Source of the DNA: Bigelowiella natans CCMP2755 | Lineage: Eukaryota > Cercozoa > Chlorarachniophyceae | Length of the DNA: 64,000 nucleotides | Assembly (NCBI GenBank): GCA_000320545.1 | Contig: ADNK01001509.1 | Location: 62,001 to 126,000 of the forward strand | Reading direction: 5' to 3' | In this document: positions 22,933-36,000 of the stretch, piece by piece | Layout of the letters: every line of letters begins with the position of its first letter | Numbering within the stretch: position 1 is the first letter of the stretch | Position numbers and translations under genes: made by a program | Notes under the pieces: model-generated | What the model was told of the DNA's origin: nothing | Database searches by the model: none | Seen by the model: only the letters and a program-made list of their open reading frames with translations

Positions 22933-24242
22933 TTATCTTCTGCTCATTTGATGTGTTTTCTTGAACCTCTTTTCAGTTTTGGTTGGTGACATCGCAAACG
23001 CTAGTTTTCTTTTGGGTTGATGATGCAGAGGTCCTGTCGCCACTGTATAGCTGTTATTCCGCTCAACTTTGATCTTCAAGGAAGGAATCTTCCTCTTTTG
23101 TGCAGCGTTTGGCATTTTATCCATCAGGAACGGATGCTGTAGTATCTCCTTCAGGGTCAATCTTTCACTCTCAGGGAGGAATATCTTAGAAAGTAGATCG
23201 GCTAGCGTGGCATCGATCTTCCAATTTTCTTGTAGAGATCGTGCACCTCCGGTGAGGAGTGTATATCGTTCGTTCATTTCAGTGGGACTATCTGTGATAC
23301 TGAGACCAAGCTTTCCTGATGCCATGGCCAGAGCACAAAGCCCCAACCCCCATACATCACATTTTTGGTGGTCGAAAACTTCTCCACAGAATCGTTCGGG
23401 CGGCATACAATGAGACTTGCCTCCTCCACCAAAATCAATCAAGCGCACCTCGGTTCTTTCATTCTCTTTATGTAGCATGACGTTTTCGGGAGTTACGTCC
23501 AGGTGAGAAAAGCCTCGCTCGTGCACGTACATCAGCGCTAGAGTAAGCTGGCGAGTAAATAACCTCACTTCACGCACAGGGATACCGCTGTCAGGGATAT
23601 TGTCGATAAGATCTCCGCCATTGCACCAGTCAACCGCCACTGCCAGCCGTGATGAATTCTCGAGCCAACCCACGAGGTTGACCACGTGTCGCCTTCCAGG
23701 GTGCTCTCTTTGCTTCTCACTCGAGAGCGCTTTGAAGATTTTTATCTCTCTCTCAGGACTTTCACCGTTGTAGTAGTATCTTATCCTTGAACAGTCGGTA
23801 ACCTATTCAAAGCAGGAAAATGATATCAGCAATTTTCAATACTTCGCAGAATAATACGTGTCCACATACCTTCAGGAGGACTCTTTTTTGGTCTGTGAGT
23901 CGAATTGCTTCGTAGGCGCTCCCAAAAATTGTGGGATGGATCTTACTTACAATGTGGTAGTCTTTTGCATGAATTTCTACCGGTAGAAAAATGTCTCCTG
24001 TTTTAGAACGGGGGGAGGGAACAAAGGGGGATAGGTCAGTTACCACTGCACGTGGGCTATAAGTTGATGAGCGTACCTTGATATTTTGGATGATAACTTG
24101 TTTTTTTCCCATTCATCGAGGAGGGTTTCAAATGAGAAGGAAGACCCTTTAACTTCATTTTTAGTTTCTTCACTTTCTTATCTTCCATTTGAATAACCAA
24201 GCTGCATCTCGGGTCGGAGTCTCTTAGTTTTCCAGGCTGCAT
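22933..24242 (-). CDS. Divergent protein kinase with HLD in place of HRD, 387 aa
   Basis: Exons 24242-24077, 23997-23870 and 23802-22933, all in phase; intron 1 is 79 nt and intron 2 is 67 nt. Residues 1-55 are Lys-rich. The kinase domain starts near 63. The glycine loop is degenerate (HPTIFGSAYEAI). Present are the ATP-binding Lys98 (RVLLK), a helix C Glu near 117, the catalytic loop HLDVTPEN (His198, Asp200), DFG (Asp221) and MPPE for APE. Catalytic Asp, Asn and DFG are intact, so activity is possible, but HRD has become HLD (non-RD) and the activation loop is very short. The C-terminal ~50 residues are basic and could be a nuclear signal. The family within the kinases is not clear. Confidence 0.8.
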
Positions 24243-26350
24243 CCTCTAAATTTTCCCACACCGTTATTCCTATCTCTTCGTTTGAGATGTTGGAGAAGAT
24301 CAGCTAAATTTCTCCGGTATTTGCAAGGAGGAGGAAGGGGGATAGGGTCTGTGGTACCTTCTTCGTTTATGACACCCGCTCGGTAAGCCGGATGGGAACG
24401 TGCTCGGTTGCAATTTAGGACACAACATTTGCAGTATGATAGTGGAAATGCCTTCGGATTTTATGATAAATCTGACGGATGTTAATAAAACGCATGAGAA
24501 ATAGCACCCATTTTCTCTTTTTCCTGAATGCTGCTCTTTCTCTTCTTGGTGAATCTCCCGGAACAAAACTCTTCTTTAAAACAGCCTCAATTTTACCCTA
24601 TGAACTAAATGTAGAGGATGTCGTTATGTACATTTCGGAAGTATTCTCATCCGACGTTTTACTTATCTTTTCGATAGAGCATCAACGGCAACGTCCCCTC
24701 GCTCACTTCGAATAATGATGACAATTTTAGTGATTCTGGCATGTCAAAGCAAGTCTCTGAACGAAAATGGATCAAATTATTTTTCCGTCTCATCTGTTCA
24801 CTTCGAATGCACCGTGTTTTTCATTTATCTTCTCTGTTTCCGGTCTCTTTTTTTTTCTATGTCGCTTAATCCTAAACGACCAGGAACTTCTGCATTTTTG
24901 GCCTGCGACAACGATGCTCGATTATTAACCGATGTGTGACCAACATGCGCTCCGAGTGCAGCGATGATCAACAGCGCCCATGCTCCTCGCCAAGCCCCGC
25001 CATCACCAGCATTTCAATTGTAGTTACAGTTCTCCTCTTTCAATCGGGCCAACGTAATTGTTTAGATATGAAGAAAAGGGAAGGCTCGTTGACATCAAAC
25101 ACTACTACTACACTTGCTACTGCAGGTTCTGACACAAATGCTTCGGTTCGTAACTTTAATGGGATAGAGAAATCCGTCCTCAAAAATGGATTGGGATGCG
25201 GAGAAATTGAGGGATGTGGCAGGATTGTAGGCATATCATCTGGTCGTTCAGTATTCTTGCTTTTGCCTCTTAACAAGCTCTAACATCGAAATTAACCACA
25301 AAATGTGATCTGCACACACCTAGACAGAAGCATCTCTGTGCGTCTCGTGGCATATTCATTGCACAGACAGCATTATTTATTGTTATTTCTTATTTGTTGG
25401 TTTCTACATAACCCTAGCCATCGGCGATCGGAGTCTTGGAGCATCATCTCTAGACGTGCTTAGGGGAGGACAAGGTGGAACTCCATTGCAAAGGAGGAGG
25501 AGGAGGAGAAACACCCGCAGCAGCCGGTCAAGAACGAGGCGGCGGCGGAGAGGGAGGAGTATACCGCGCAGCTCATCGGCTTTTGGTAGAAGGCAAAACA
25601 ATTACCCATCATCTGCTGCAAAGAGATCTGGTGCTGTAAGTGCTGTAAGCAGGCCAGATTCCCGACCCAGACAGAGAAGGAAATGGATGAACGTAGACCC
25701 TCCTCCCCCCCTTGTCAACGACGAGGAGGAGGATGAAGCGAGGCAAAATGTCGAATATGCTGAGCTTTTTCCGGACCAGTTTCCCCGAAGCAATTCTGTA
25801 AGCTGTGCAGTGGTGTAGATAGCGAATATGTTCCAACGAATAAATCTTGTAGTTTTGCATCTGTACCGTATAATCATGGATTACTGGGTTGCAGAAGGAA
25901 AACCATTTGGATTTGAGTTAGAGTTTTGGCACTTCTACATTTTTCATTTTCTCACTATCCTCCTCATCATCATGATTATCACTGCGCTACCGTTCGTCGT
26001 TGTTGATAGGGTCTGATATCCCACCCCGGGGAGCATTCTGGAGAGAGGCGCAATGGGGCTACTGCAAGGGGGGACGAGAAAAATAAGATAGAGAAAGATC
26101 AGACAAGAACACACCCACATGAGCATATCGACGCCCCTAGGAAAAGTAACTTGAAAGCCGCTCATAGCTATCCTAACTTCGAGATCCATGCCCACCTTAA
26201 CATTCAGCGAAAAGAAGATTTGCTACATTTCATTCTTGCATTTTCTATTACATCTCCTCCCCTCTTCTCTCATTCTTCATCATCTTAACCTGTTGTTCAC
26301 GTTTTTCACCCCTTTTCTCCCTTGTTTCGATGCCAGTAACTTTCTCAAGC
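24243..26350. other. Uncertain stretch with one possible Arg-rich exon
   Basis: No complete gene model. A plus-strand frame at 24950-25283 and others around 24479 lack good splice support. The best coding candidate is the Arg-rich frame listed separately at 25419-25802. The rest is AT-rich or GC-mixed spacer including the promoter of the minus-strand kinase. Confidence 0.35.
25419..25802 (+). CDS. Possible coding exon of an Arg-rich protein
   Basis: An open plus-strand frame runs from a possible acceptor (ACCCTAG) near 25418 to a good donor (GTAAGC) at 25803. It encodes a run of Arg/Ser, then DSRPRQRRKW, a Pro run, an acidic NDEEEDEAR patch and a VEYAELFPDQFP end. The shift from basic to acidic with aromatic residues looks more like a real disordered nuclear protein than chance. 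It could be a separate gene or an early exon of the gene beginning at 26351; no phase-consistent link was found. Confidence 0.35.
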
Positions 26351-26609
26351 ATGAAGCTTCAGCAGTTGTCATCGAGTATGCAGATGCAGCAGGGGGACGA
26401 GGATCAGCAGAGCGACAGCAGCCCTCGTGGTGGTGGTGGTGGTGGCGGTGGCGGTGCAAACGATATTGGCGATTTGCATACGAGCAATGTTCGAGGTGCT
26501 TAATGGAGAGATTACAATATAATAAAAGAATACGGGAGGAGAGAGAGACTGCAGCTTGATATAATCAAGCAACGCGTAAACGAAAATACACACACGCGCA
26601 CACGTACAC

Positions 26610-26647
<38 letters not shown>

Positions 26648-27371
26648 TTGATATATTCCATGCACTGACAGAGCAGAGGATTGACATGTCGGATCTCATT
26701 GACAAAGCAGCCATTCCTGTGCATCAAGCCCATTCACCCACAACCATGCAAGTGAAAGATGAGACGAAGGTGTCACTTACCACGCCATTTCTAAAGAGCA
26801 CGCTACTAATAGGCGCAGCTGTGTCGTCCTGATGATAGGCCTTCTAATATACATGAATAAATATAGAATGCAACGAGACCTGCGGTGGACACGACAGTAG
26901 CGAGGGATGAGAAACAGAAGCGCATAATCCAACAGGTTGTCCGTCCAAGACAACTCTATTTTTTAGTGATTTCAAATCACGAGTTTCACGATGATTCATA
27001 CAGCGAAATGCCACTTTATGACGAGCTTCCTCTTTCTATGATTTGATTTTTGGCTCATAGCAGCAAGAGAACAGAAACGACTTGGGGGAGGAGGAATCCT
27101 CCTCGGTATATGCTCAGAGACGCATGGAGATTCCGAAGGCGTATCTCACCGCTGTGAAGCACCAGAAACGCATAAAAGATGATAAATGGGGTGCTGAGGT
27201 AGGAACATAGATTATCATGGCAGTACAATGACAACAGTATTTAGGAGGTGGGTCAGGGGTGGAGAAGGGGGGGGGGTTCATGAGAAGCGAAGTAGCAGCA
27301 ACACGTATTTGCAGTTGGAGTAATAGTAGTTGTCGAAGAGTAGGACGTGAACAAAGCAAGATCAAACACGT

Positions 27372-27414
<43 letters not shown>

Positions 27415-28231
27415 CACAAATGAAACAAACACACAACGCCTGGATGTGTGCTCGATTCTCATCATCATCATCATCATCATAAAATGGGCTACAGGAGGAA
27501 GATGTCTACGATGATCGCAATAGCGCGATGTTCGCCAAATACCGCATGCAGGCTACTAGAAATCTGTCCACAGCGGGTAATGTAACAAGAAGGCAAAAGA
27601 GGGGGGGGGGGGAAATGACATCAAAACATATTACTTGCCGCTAAGAATATTGCCCCTCTTCCCCACCAGCACAACTTATGAGCTAACACCCGTGTTTTCA
27701 CTTCAAAGCTCCGCACTCCTATATGCCCAGGTCCTCCATTGTTTATCCTCTTTTATTTTCAGGGGAGGCTGCTATTAGTAGCGCTGATTTCCGGCGAGAG
27801 GAGTTATCATCGAAAGAACAGCGCAAATTGATGGCCCTACCTCCAGGAACACGTGTCATGGCTTTAAGTAAGTATTCTATTTTCCCCAGAGAGCGATAGA
27901 AAAATAAAGGGCGAGGAGAGTTAAGAACAATTCTCTCATATACTGACATGAAAATCAGAATTTGTTCTTTCAATCAAGCTTTGGTGAAATGCCTTTGGAG
28001 TATCCTCTCTTCCATTTCGCGCCGTTGAGCTGTCGGTTGCACTCGCTTATGATGATGAAGTATGACGGTTCTTCCTTCTTCTCTGCGTGTGTTCTGCATC
28101 ATCCGCATTGTCGCAGCTTTGTATGACCAACCGGAACGAAACGGACAGTACGGAAAAATAGTGTCATATGAGGCTGACATTGATAAATATGAGGTACAAT
28201 GACTATATCACAACGTTTCTCTTACTCTCCC

Positions 28232-28269
<38 letters not shown>

Positions 28270-30069
28270 ATCTCTTCCTTGCACATGTGGATATGCAGTA
28301 GTTCTCTTTCGAATAAAGCATATCACTAGCCTTCCCCATTCTTCCTTCTTCTTCCTTTTCTTCTTCTTCTTTTTCTTTTCCCTCCCCCCCATCCTCATTC
28401 TCCAACTCCCCCCGCATACTTCAATATACAGGTTTTGATGGATCAGGACTGGAGACTAAACTTTACGATACAAATGTCGCAAGGTAGTAGGGCCTTTTGT
28501 ACTACAGCAAATGTATATACCATCAACAGCATCTTCTTATTATTTCTCCTCCTCTTCTAGATCAATTCGCCCAACGTGTGGAAAACTGTACCCTGCACCA
28601 TGTGCCTCCCATGAAGTACGATAGCAGTGTAGTAGTAGTAGTAGTAGTAGTAGTAGTCGTCGTCGTCGTAGTAGTAATAGCATAGCTGTCTGGACGAGCA
28701 AGTGGAAGATGATCGCGCTTTCACTAGAAATAGAGAAACGCAGTTAGATCATTCTTCGGTGAATGTGGGCGGTTCTAAGATGAGAATACTGATTACAGTT
28801 GCTGAAATCCACGATATAACGAAAACTACTGCCAACATATGGCATACTATTATTACATCATCATGCCGTTGTCCTCCTTCTCCCCCTTCTCCTCCTCCTC
28901 CTCCTCCTCCTCCTCCTCCTCCTCCCTGGTGTGCTTCTACTCACCTACCTTCCCACTTACCTATCTGTCCTCTTCTGCCAGGAGTAAAGAAGTGGAGCTC
29001 AACTTGAACAACGACAGATGTGCAGTGGTGCAGTGGTTTCCCGATTTGGGTAGGAATCAACGCCAGTGATGATAATGATGATGATGGTGGTGGTGGTGGT
29101 GATAATGATGATAATGGTGGCATGGCTGTGATGCGGCTTCGGTACTGCCTCTGGTTTGCTTCAAGATCCCATATCCAAAATTCATCTTGATTTCTTGTGC
29201 AATGAGGTCGATGATGAAATCCATACAAACATATCGTATATTGCCTATCGTTCTTGATGTTGCTTGATTGATCTCTGCATCGCTAAGATATCATATATGT
29301 GTCTACTATTCTTGATCCCCCCTCATGTAAAGATAAATCGGGAAGATATGCTGTTCTCATGTACGATGGAATGACGGAGGGGTAATAGCAGCCAATCGAG
29401 CTGTCATTTAGAAGTTACTGTTGCATCATACTACGAGCACCCTTGCCAGTATTCGCTATGTCGCTGCCACAACTCATCTAAAGTCTTCCTTTTGCTCTTC
29501 TCACTTAGATACATCTTATACTTCCATCCGCACCAAATCAAATTGCCTGTGGGCACGAGGGTCCTCTGCTATTACTACTTCTACTACTACTACTACTATA
29601 TATTCTGCTATTGATGTAGCTACTAGGACTACTGCTGCTGTGATTATGGGAGCTTCCTTCCATTTCTAAATTCTCATCTATCGTCATGTAGTATCAGTGA
29701 ATCATGTCAGCACGAATTCATAATATGTCTTGGGATACGTTTCTTTACGCAACACACATCATATGTATTATTCAACGTTGGTGTGTGTATTTGTAAGCGA
29801 AGACTCTCCTGCCTGCCTCCTCTCTCTTCTGTTACGCGTGTATTGCGTCCTACACATACTCTGCATTATGGTGAGCATGAAGCTTTGAATAAATCATGCA
29901 GGTTAAAATCCGACAGTTGCAACGACGGATCCACTACAATGGGTATGCTATTCACAGCCAACATGTGCTTCATTTGGAACTATTGACGAACGAAAGACCA
30001 GGCCGAATTCCTTTTGTTAAGAAGTGGTTGAAAGATAAATGGAATCAGTTTCCAAAGAGTATTGTTTAG
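26351..30069 (+). CDS. Many-exon protein with Tudor-like beta segments, unidentified
   Basis: In-phase exons: 26351-26495, 26672-26751 (or to 26769), 27061-27198, 27495-27576, 27763-27867, 28117-28193, 28432-28483, 28561-28628, 28681-about 28743, 28982-29049, 29333-29381, 29509-29560, 29902-30069. The N-terminus is Gln/Ser-rich with a Gly run, then charged helices. Two segments start alike, LPPGTRVMAL and LPVGTRVKIR, and nearby strands (QYGKIVSYEADIDKYEVLMD; GRYAVLMYDGM) resemble Tudor/SGF29-type barrels, so a chromatin or RNA reader is possible but weak. The exon near 28681 has an uncertain end. Alternative 3' end: a donor at 29931 leading to exons at 30192-30240 and 30292-30300 also keeps frame and has good splice sites. 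Confidence 0.5.
26613..26646. repeat. (TA)n microsatellite in intron 1
   Basis: An AT run after CA/CG tracts, just before the acceptor at 26671. Confidence 0.9.
27378..27412. repeat. (GA)n microsatellite in intron
   Basis: GA run between exons at 27198 and 27495. Confidence 0.9.
28630..28680. repeat. (GTA)n tract that may itself be a 52-nt intron
   Basis: GTA/GTC trinucleotides from 28629 to the TAG at 28680. It begins with GT and ends with AG, and removing it keeps the flanking frame, so the whole repeat may be spliced out. Confidence 0.6.
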
Positions 30070-30300
30070 TTTAGAAACTGAAAGGCATTCACTCAAGGCT
30101 TCATCGTCGTTCATTGTCTTCACTCTGCGAAGTTTTGTTATTTGCGAATTTGAGTTGAGATCTGAAGAAATTGTTTAACTTGCATATACAGGAAATGGGG
30201 TTCAGTGTCGCGCTGGATAGAGAGGGAAAGGAGATACCAGGTGAAGCGACATTCATTTTTGCAATACTACTTGAAGGCTATTGTTTTACAGAAAGAGTGA

Positions 30301-31121
30301 GTATACTGAATATGATGCTACGGACTCTAGGTTGACATGGGAACAGAATACATTCTAGTGAGACCAGAGAAGGCAATTGCTTGCTAAAAGTAAAAAACGA
30401 ACAACTGTATTTCGTTGCGTGACACCCACTTATCTAAAACTAGTAAAATGCGAGCGAAAGAGCTGCGATCGATGCAATGCCAAGATAAGTGCTGAACGGT
30501 TCGCATACTTAATATATATTTACTCGCTGGTAGTGCCCATGCAACTCTCATAAACTAGTAAATGCAGCTGTTGCTCCCAAATATGTGCTTGTCGGTCACA
30601 TGTAGATATGCATGCACGCGGAGGAGCAGATCTAGAGATGTATAATTATGTAACGGTATGCGGCGCGCAATGCAATCTAGCAATGCTTTCTATCATCTCT
30701 TAACTAGTTAAGTTCGAGGTGTAGCGCATTTATCAATTGGTACAATGTTGCTACGTGATGATGCACATATCGCTATATCATACATGGCAATGTATGTATG
30801 TATGTATGTATGTATATATGTCATGGGGCTTTGAAAAACATATGCAGTTTATGCAATTAACTTGCATATAATATATGGCCTAGATAGATATGTGTGCAGA
30901 TATGTATCGAGTTGGTCATGCACGCGACATGTACCTCTAAGAAATAGATGTATATTCTGTTCCATTCATTGACGTTAAAATATTTTTCATTCTGTTCATA
31001 CAACTGCTGTGCCTGTCCCATAACGGTGCACGCGATGTTACAATTTCACCGAAAGCATCTTGACGTTTAGTTAGCGCTTGATCAAATTAATTCTTAATTG
31101 GAATGAATTGAAGTAATTGCT
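30301..31121. other. Tail-to-tail spacer, palindrome-rich
   Basis: No gene. Rich in TGCATG, CATGC and ACTAGT words, with a (TGTA)n tract at about 30790-30815. Confidence 0.6.
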
Positions 31122-31806
31122 CTATTCTTTCCACCATTCCATCTTCACAATAGCGTGTGCTATACCGGCAATGAGAATAATCGACATCACAGTGGCGACC
31201 TATAGTGAAAAGGGGGGTGATGCAATTATGGTGTGTTGAATGTAATTTGCTGATGCTAGTCAAAGAGAGGAATTTTGCGATATTATTTCTCTGACCTGTT
31301 TCATAGGAAGATCATCATTCCGACAAGTGATATCTACTTGTGTTGACCGGATCCATTCTTTCATACGGTTATACCTGAATTTAATTCATATTATTGGTGT
31401 TAGTTAGGCCAGAAAAGGGTGAAGAGGAGAGTTCTGAAGGGAAAAACTAGGAGAGACAATATTAAAGATAGGGAAGAGGGGGTAGGAAAGGTAGGAAAGG
31501 CAGGTACACCTGATGACTCCGTATGCGAAGAACGCGAGTCCTGTCATTTGAAACCACACGGCGATAATTCTGTCCATCCTACACGCACGTGTCGTTATCA
31601 TTGGAGAGGGAAAAATCCTTGATTTAGGAAATTATAAATATGGAACCAAATCCCCAACATCTGACAGGGTATGTTTGTCATGTGATTCCCCATTTTAAGG
31701 CCTCACAGGATTCGAATTGGATCAAATATCAAAATAACACCTACCAGGTCTCCGCGGGGAAAAAGTAGGTATGCGCGAAAGCGATTGCGTATCCCAACGC
31801 AAACAT
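31122..31806 (-). CDS. Small three-helix membrane protein, DUF202/YidH-like
   Basis: Exons 31806-31745, 31578-31510, 31374-31296 and 31199-31122, all in phase, give 95 aa from the first ATG. Three membrane segments are visible: MFALGYAIAFAHTYFF, AVWFQMTGLAFFAYGVI and TVMSIILIAGIAHAIV. The loop RYNRMKEWIR followed by NDDLPMK and the last helix matches the DUF202 layout (YidH, C-terminal part of VTC proteins). The usual N-terminal NERTFLAW motif was not seen, so either an upstream exon is missed or the protein is shortened. An upstream exon candidate at 32213-32296 (encoding SERLVLELRAAG) does not join in phase. Function of DUF202 is unknown. Confidence 0.55.
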
Positions 31807-33091
31807 CTTTAGCGACGTGCGTACCCTTCATGAAAATAGTAGCGATGATGTTTTTTGTTAGGATAACAAAGTATCCGTAGGATGCATCTCACATTCATTG
31901 AGAGAGAAAAGAGAGAGAGGGAGAGAGAGAGAGAGAGAGAGGGAGGGAGGGAGGGAGGGAGGGAGACCATATGCGTATTTAAAGTCGTATATAATTACAT
32001 CAGTTTACCATGCTAGAAAGGTTCGCTCGTTCGCTAGTTTGGTCTCTGTTACAAATCAAGCCCTCTTTAGTTACAACTTCAGGTACATTCAAATTTCCTA
32101 CGATATCATGTCATTACTCTGTTTGCACGTTTATGTATGTGCTTCATAATCATCGAATCATTTTCCGATTTATATAATAGCTGTTATATGCGTTATCTCA
32201 CTGGCTATCGCTGCAGGGACATGGCTGGAGTAATTCTCCATGCCCGCTGCTCGGAGTTCGAGCACAAGGCGTTCCGATAGGGCTTGAACTGAATATAAGT
32301 TAGAACATATTTTGATAGGGAAATATCTCTTATATTTCATCAACAAGGATCACACCTAACTCATCAATGATGATTATGTAATGAGAAATTTTTATCATGC
32401 ATTAGGTTCATATTTCGATGGAAATATGTATAATTTCAATCTAAAAGTTTGCTACTCGTAAGATTTCCTGATTTCCGAGATGATGTCGCTGTCGATAAAA
32501 AAGCCAGGAGAGACTGCAACACGAATCGTTGTGTGAAGCGGAAATACCTGCTGAGACATGATTCACAGGAACATGCTGCTACGACAACGATAGTGTGGCA
32601 AAAACAGTTTGAAATCTGGACGAATCAAAAGGAATATCAGCGACACGCGTTAGCTACTCATATCAAACACGCAGGAAAGTCTTAAGGTGTTTTCCCTATG
32701 TGCGACTTGCTTCGAAGACGTCAGTCGAAGTTTTCAAACAATTTACAACTTCCTTTTTCCTCCGTGTCGCCTGCAAGTGGATGTTTAGTATGAGCGACAG
32801 GTGCATAATCATGTCGTAAGTTTAGAAATTGATCCGTTTTGGCTCGTTTGCAGAACAGATCTAAAAGGGAGGCACACGCTCCCACCCTTGACTTCCTGTA
32901 CTTTCTTGTGGGCAACCAGAAAAGAAGGAAGAAGAGAGACCAGTGATTCAGAACGGACAGTCGCTCCCACACGGGAATGGTCGGCACTCGGTAAACACTA
33001 TCCTGGGGAAATCGACAGCACTCTTGCATCCTGCTCCCCCTGGTGAGGAAACTTTTGTTAGTCTCGATTGGGCTGCCAGAAGAGATCCGCG
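31807..33091. other. Head-to-head spacer, possible missed 5' exons
   Basis: It contains a GA/GGGA repeat (about 31909-31965), a possible minus-strand exon near 32213-32296, and a plus-strand 78-codon frame at 32449-32685 with no recognised product. The promoter of the P4-ATPase gene must lie in its right part. Confidence 0.4.
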
Positions 33092-36000
33092 ATGGGACAA
33101 GACAAGAAGGCGGAAAAAAAGGGGAACGGGGAATATAATACAAAGCGTGAAGATGAACAGGGTCAGTGGTGGACATTAATTGCGTCAAACTTGTAGTTTT
33201 GCGATTGGATATTGAACATATTTGCGGGTCATCATCTCGATGTCGCAAATATATTTGAGTAAATTTTGCACATGAAATAACCTTGAAGAATAATCAAAAT
33301 TTTGGAATTCGTAAGATCGACTGTTAATTTATACATTGTTGTATAGATGCCAGGCATTCGTGTGGAGGAATTTGCAGCTGGCTCCCCTGCTTCAGACCGT
33401 ATCGGGGTGATATGGAGGACATTCGAACCGTGATTTCAAATGCCCCATTTTCTGGAGACCCGGTATCTTGCTGGTATTGTTCATTTTTGTTTCAAACTAA
33501 TATATGTTAACTTCCCCCAGGAGATAGTGTATGGACATGAATTCATGTCCAACTATGTGAGCACAACTCGATATACAGTTTGGAACTTCCTCTTCAAGGT
33601 AAGTAATCAGTAGGGAGAAAGCGAAATTTAAGTAAAGGAACTTATTATAAACTGACAACTAGAATATTATACGACCTACATCCTAAACTCTTGTTGTATG
33701 GGCCACAGAACCTTTACGAGCAGTTTCAAAAGGCTGCCAACTTTTACTTTCTTTTGGTGGCGATTGTCACATCTATACCAGGTGATTCATATAGAACAGG
33801 AGCGAAATTAAAGCTACACAAGCGGCCTTTTTTGCTGATTTTTGTTGTTTCCAGGCGTCTCTACCATTCCTGTGTGGTCAACTGTCACGCCTTTGGCGTT
33901 TGTGCTGGGAGTAACAGCGATAAAAGACGGCATTGATGACTATAAACGCTATAAGGTGACACTTTATGAATTTATGAAGATTTGATAGATTTTTTACAGC
34001 CAGCCTTCCGTTTTTGTGACTAATTACGTATTATCAGAACGATCGAGAGCAGAATCGGAGGCAAGTTGAAGTTTTGATCTCGGGGGAATCTGGCGAGACC
34101 CGGAGAACGAGATGGGAAGATTTGCAAGTGGGCCATGTAATCAAGGTGGTGGCTAGGCTATTATCGCAGCCGCAGCAGCAGTAGCAGCAGTAGTAGCATT
34201 TTATCATAGCCCAGACGCAATCTGAAAACATAGGATTCGTAGGCCTCACATGATCACATTACTCAGGTGAACGAGGGGGGGGTGTTTCCGGCGGACTTAG
34301 TCTTGCTAACAAGCTCAAGACCAAATGGTTCGTTCGATGAGCGCAGAAAGGAGGGGGAGGGGGTGAGGGCCGGGGGTGGATTTCGGCGGGCAATAAATAG
34401 AAGCCACTTTCAACAGTATGTTGAATACGAAGAATCCGGTGTGAATATGTCCCCTCCAAACATTCCCCATTTGTCAGGTGATTGTGGCATTCAAACCGCA
34501 ACGCTTGATGGAGAGACGAATCTAAAGCTGAGGCAGGTATCATTCATCACAATCTAAAGGCTTCCTCAGTTCTCTTTGCATGCATCTGAGACATAAATTC
34601 CTGCTAATATAAGGCATTGAAGGAAACAGCCAAACTAAGCCCTGATGTGCTCGCACGAGAGGGCGAAATTGTAGTTAAGTGCGAGGTAATCACAGTAGCG
34701 CCGAAGCCGTTAGTTTATGCAATACGGGTGTTGTATATGCGTTGTCGTATCCTTCCCATTGACTACCTGAAGTATATGCGCCGAGTACGCAGTATTATTC
34801 ATCCGGAGCTCATTCTCTTCTCCTCGCCCCCCTCCTCCCCAATGACGCATCATCACAGAGACCTCACACGGCACTCTACCAGTTCGATGGCCAGCTACTG
34901 CTTGGAGAGGAGCGGCACTCGCTAAACTCAAACCATCTCCTTCCGAGGGGAGCAATTATGAAAGAAACAAAGTAGTAGCAGCACTTTGTATTTCAACCTA
35001 CTTGTCTGTCAACTTCGGAAGCCGAATATAAGAACTGCGAGGGTGAGGGGGGGGGGGGTGCGTCAAAAGTAACGAATTACATCCATGAATGAAAAGGGAG
35101 CTCTAGTTTTCACAGAGCCTGATTTTGTATCTACGGTATTATCATCTTTCTGGTCGTTCTCCTCCTCCCTCCCTCTGCAGATACGTCTATGCGTTGGTCG
35201 TATACACGGGGGACCAGACAAAGGTAGTAGAATCTGCGCATGATATCATTTGCTAAGAGAGAGAGAGAGAGAAAGAGGAGGGGGGTTGGAGGTTAGGGGG
35301 TTTATAGCAGCATGATGTCGTGCCCGTCGAGAGGAATTTGGCTTATTTTCGCGGGGATGAAACAGAAGAAGGCTAAAATACACAAAGAGGATAGATTCCC
35401 TCTAGAATGAGTATCTTCGCTATTTCTACTGCTCAGATCATGCTGAACAACGACCCCCCCCGCTTCAAGCGCTCGCATATGGATCTAGTCATGAATAAGC
35501 AGATGTGAGACCCAAATCTTATCTTTGTCCTGTGCGCCTGATGTCTTGGTGTTGTTTTTTTAAAAAAATACTCCCTTGTCTCGGATCTTTTATAACCTGG
35601 CGTGTCCCGAAAACAATTTTTAGCAGTTTACGACACTGGAGATGATATTTGCCTCTCCCCCCCCCCCTCCCTCCCGTTTGCTTTTTAGGTATTTGATATT
35701 CGTTCTTCAGTTCTGTATCGTATTCACGGCAACAGTGCTCAGCGGTTGGTTTTACGTGAATCAAGCCGGAGATCATTGGTACCTTCGCATAGATGATACC
35801 TCCACAAACGCAGGCGCACGCATAGGATTGCGCAACTTCTTTGCCTTTTACGTCCTGCTGAGCGTGATGGTACCGATCTCGCTGTACGTCTCCATGGAGT
35901 TGGTGCGTGTTGGGCAAGCGATCTTTGTGAATATTGATAATAGCATGTGGGACGAAGAGGACGGAAAGCTCGCGTCGGTCAAATCGACCACACTCAGCGA

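Noticed and set aside
32721-33248. Minus-strand 175-codon frame
   Set aside because: It lies antisense to the start of the P4-ATPase gene; composition is irregular, with no domain and no orthologue-like motif.
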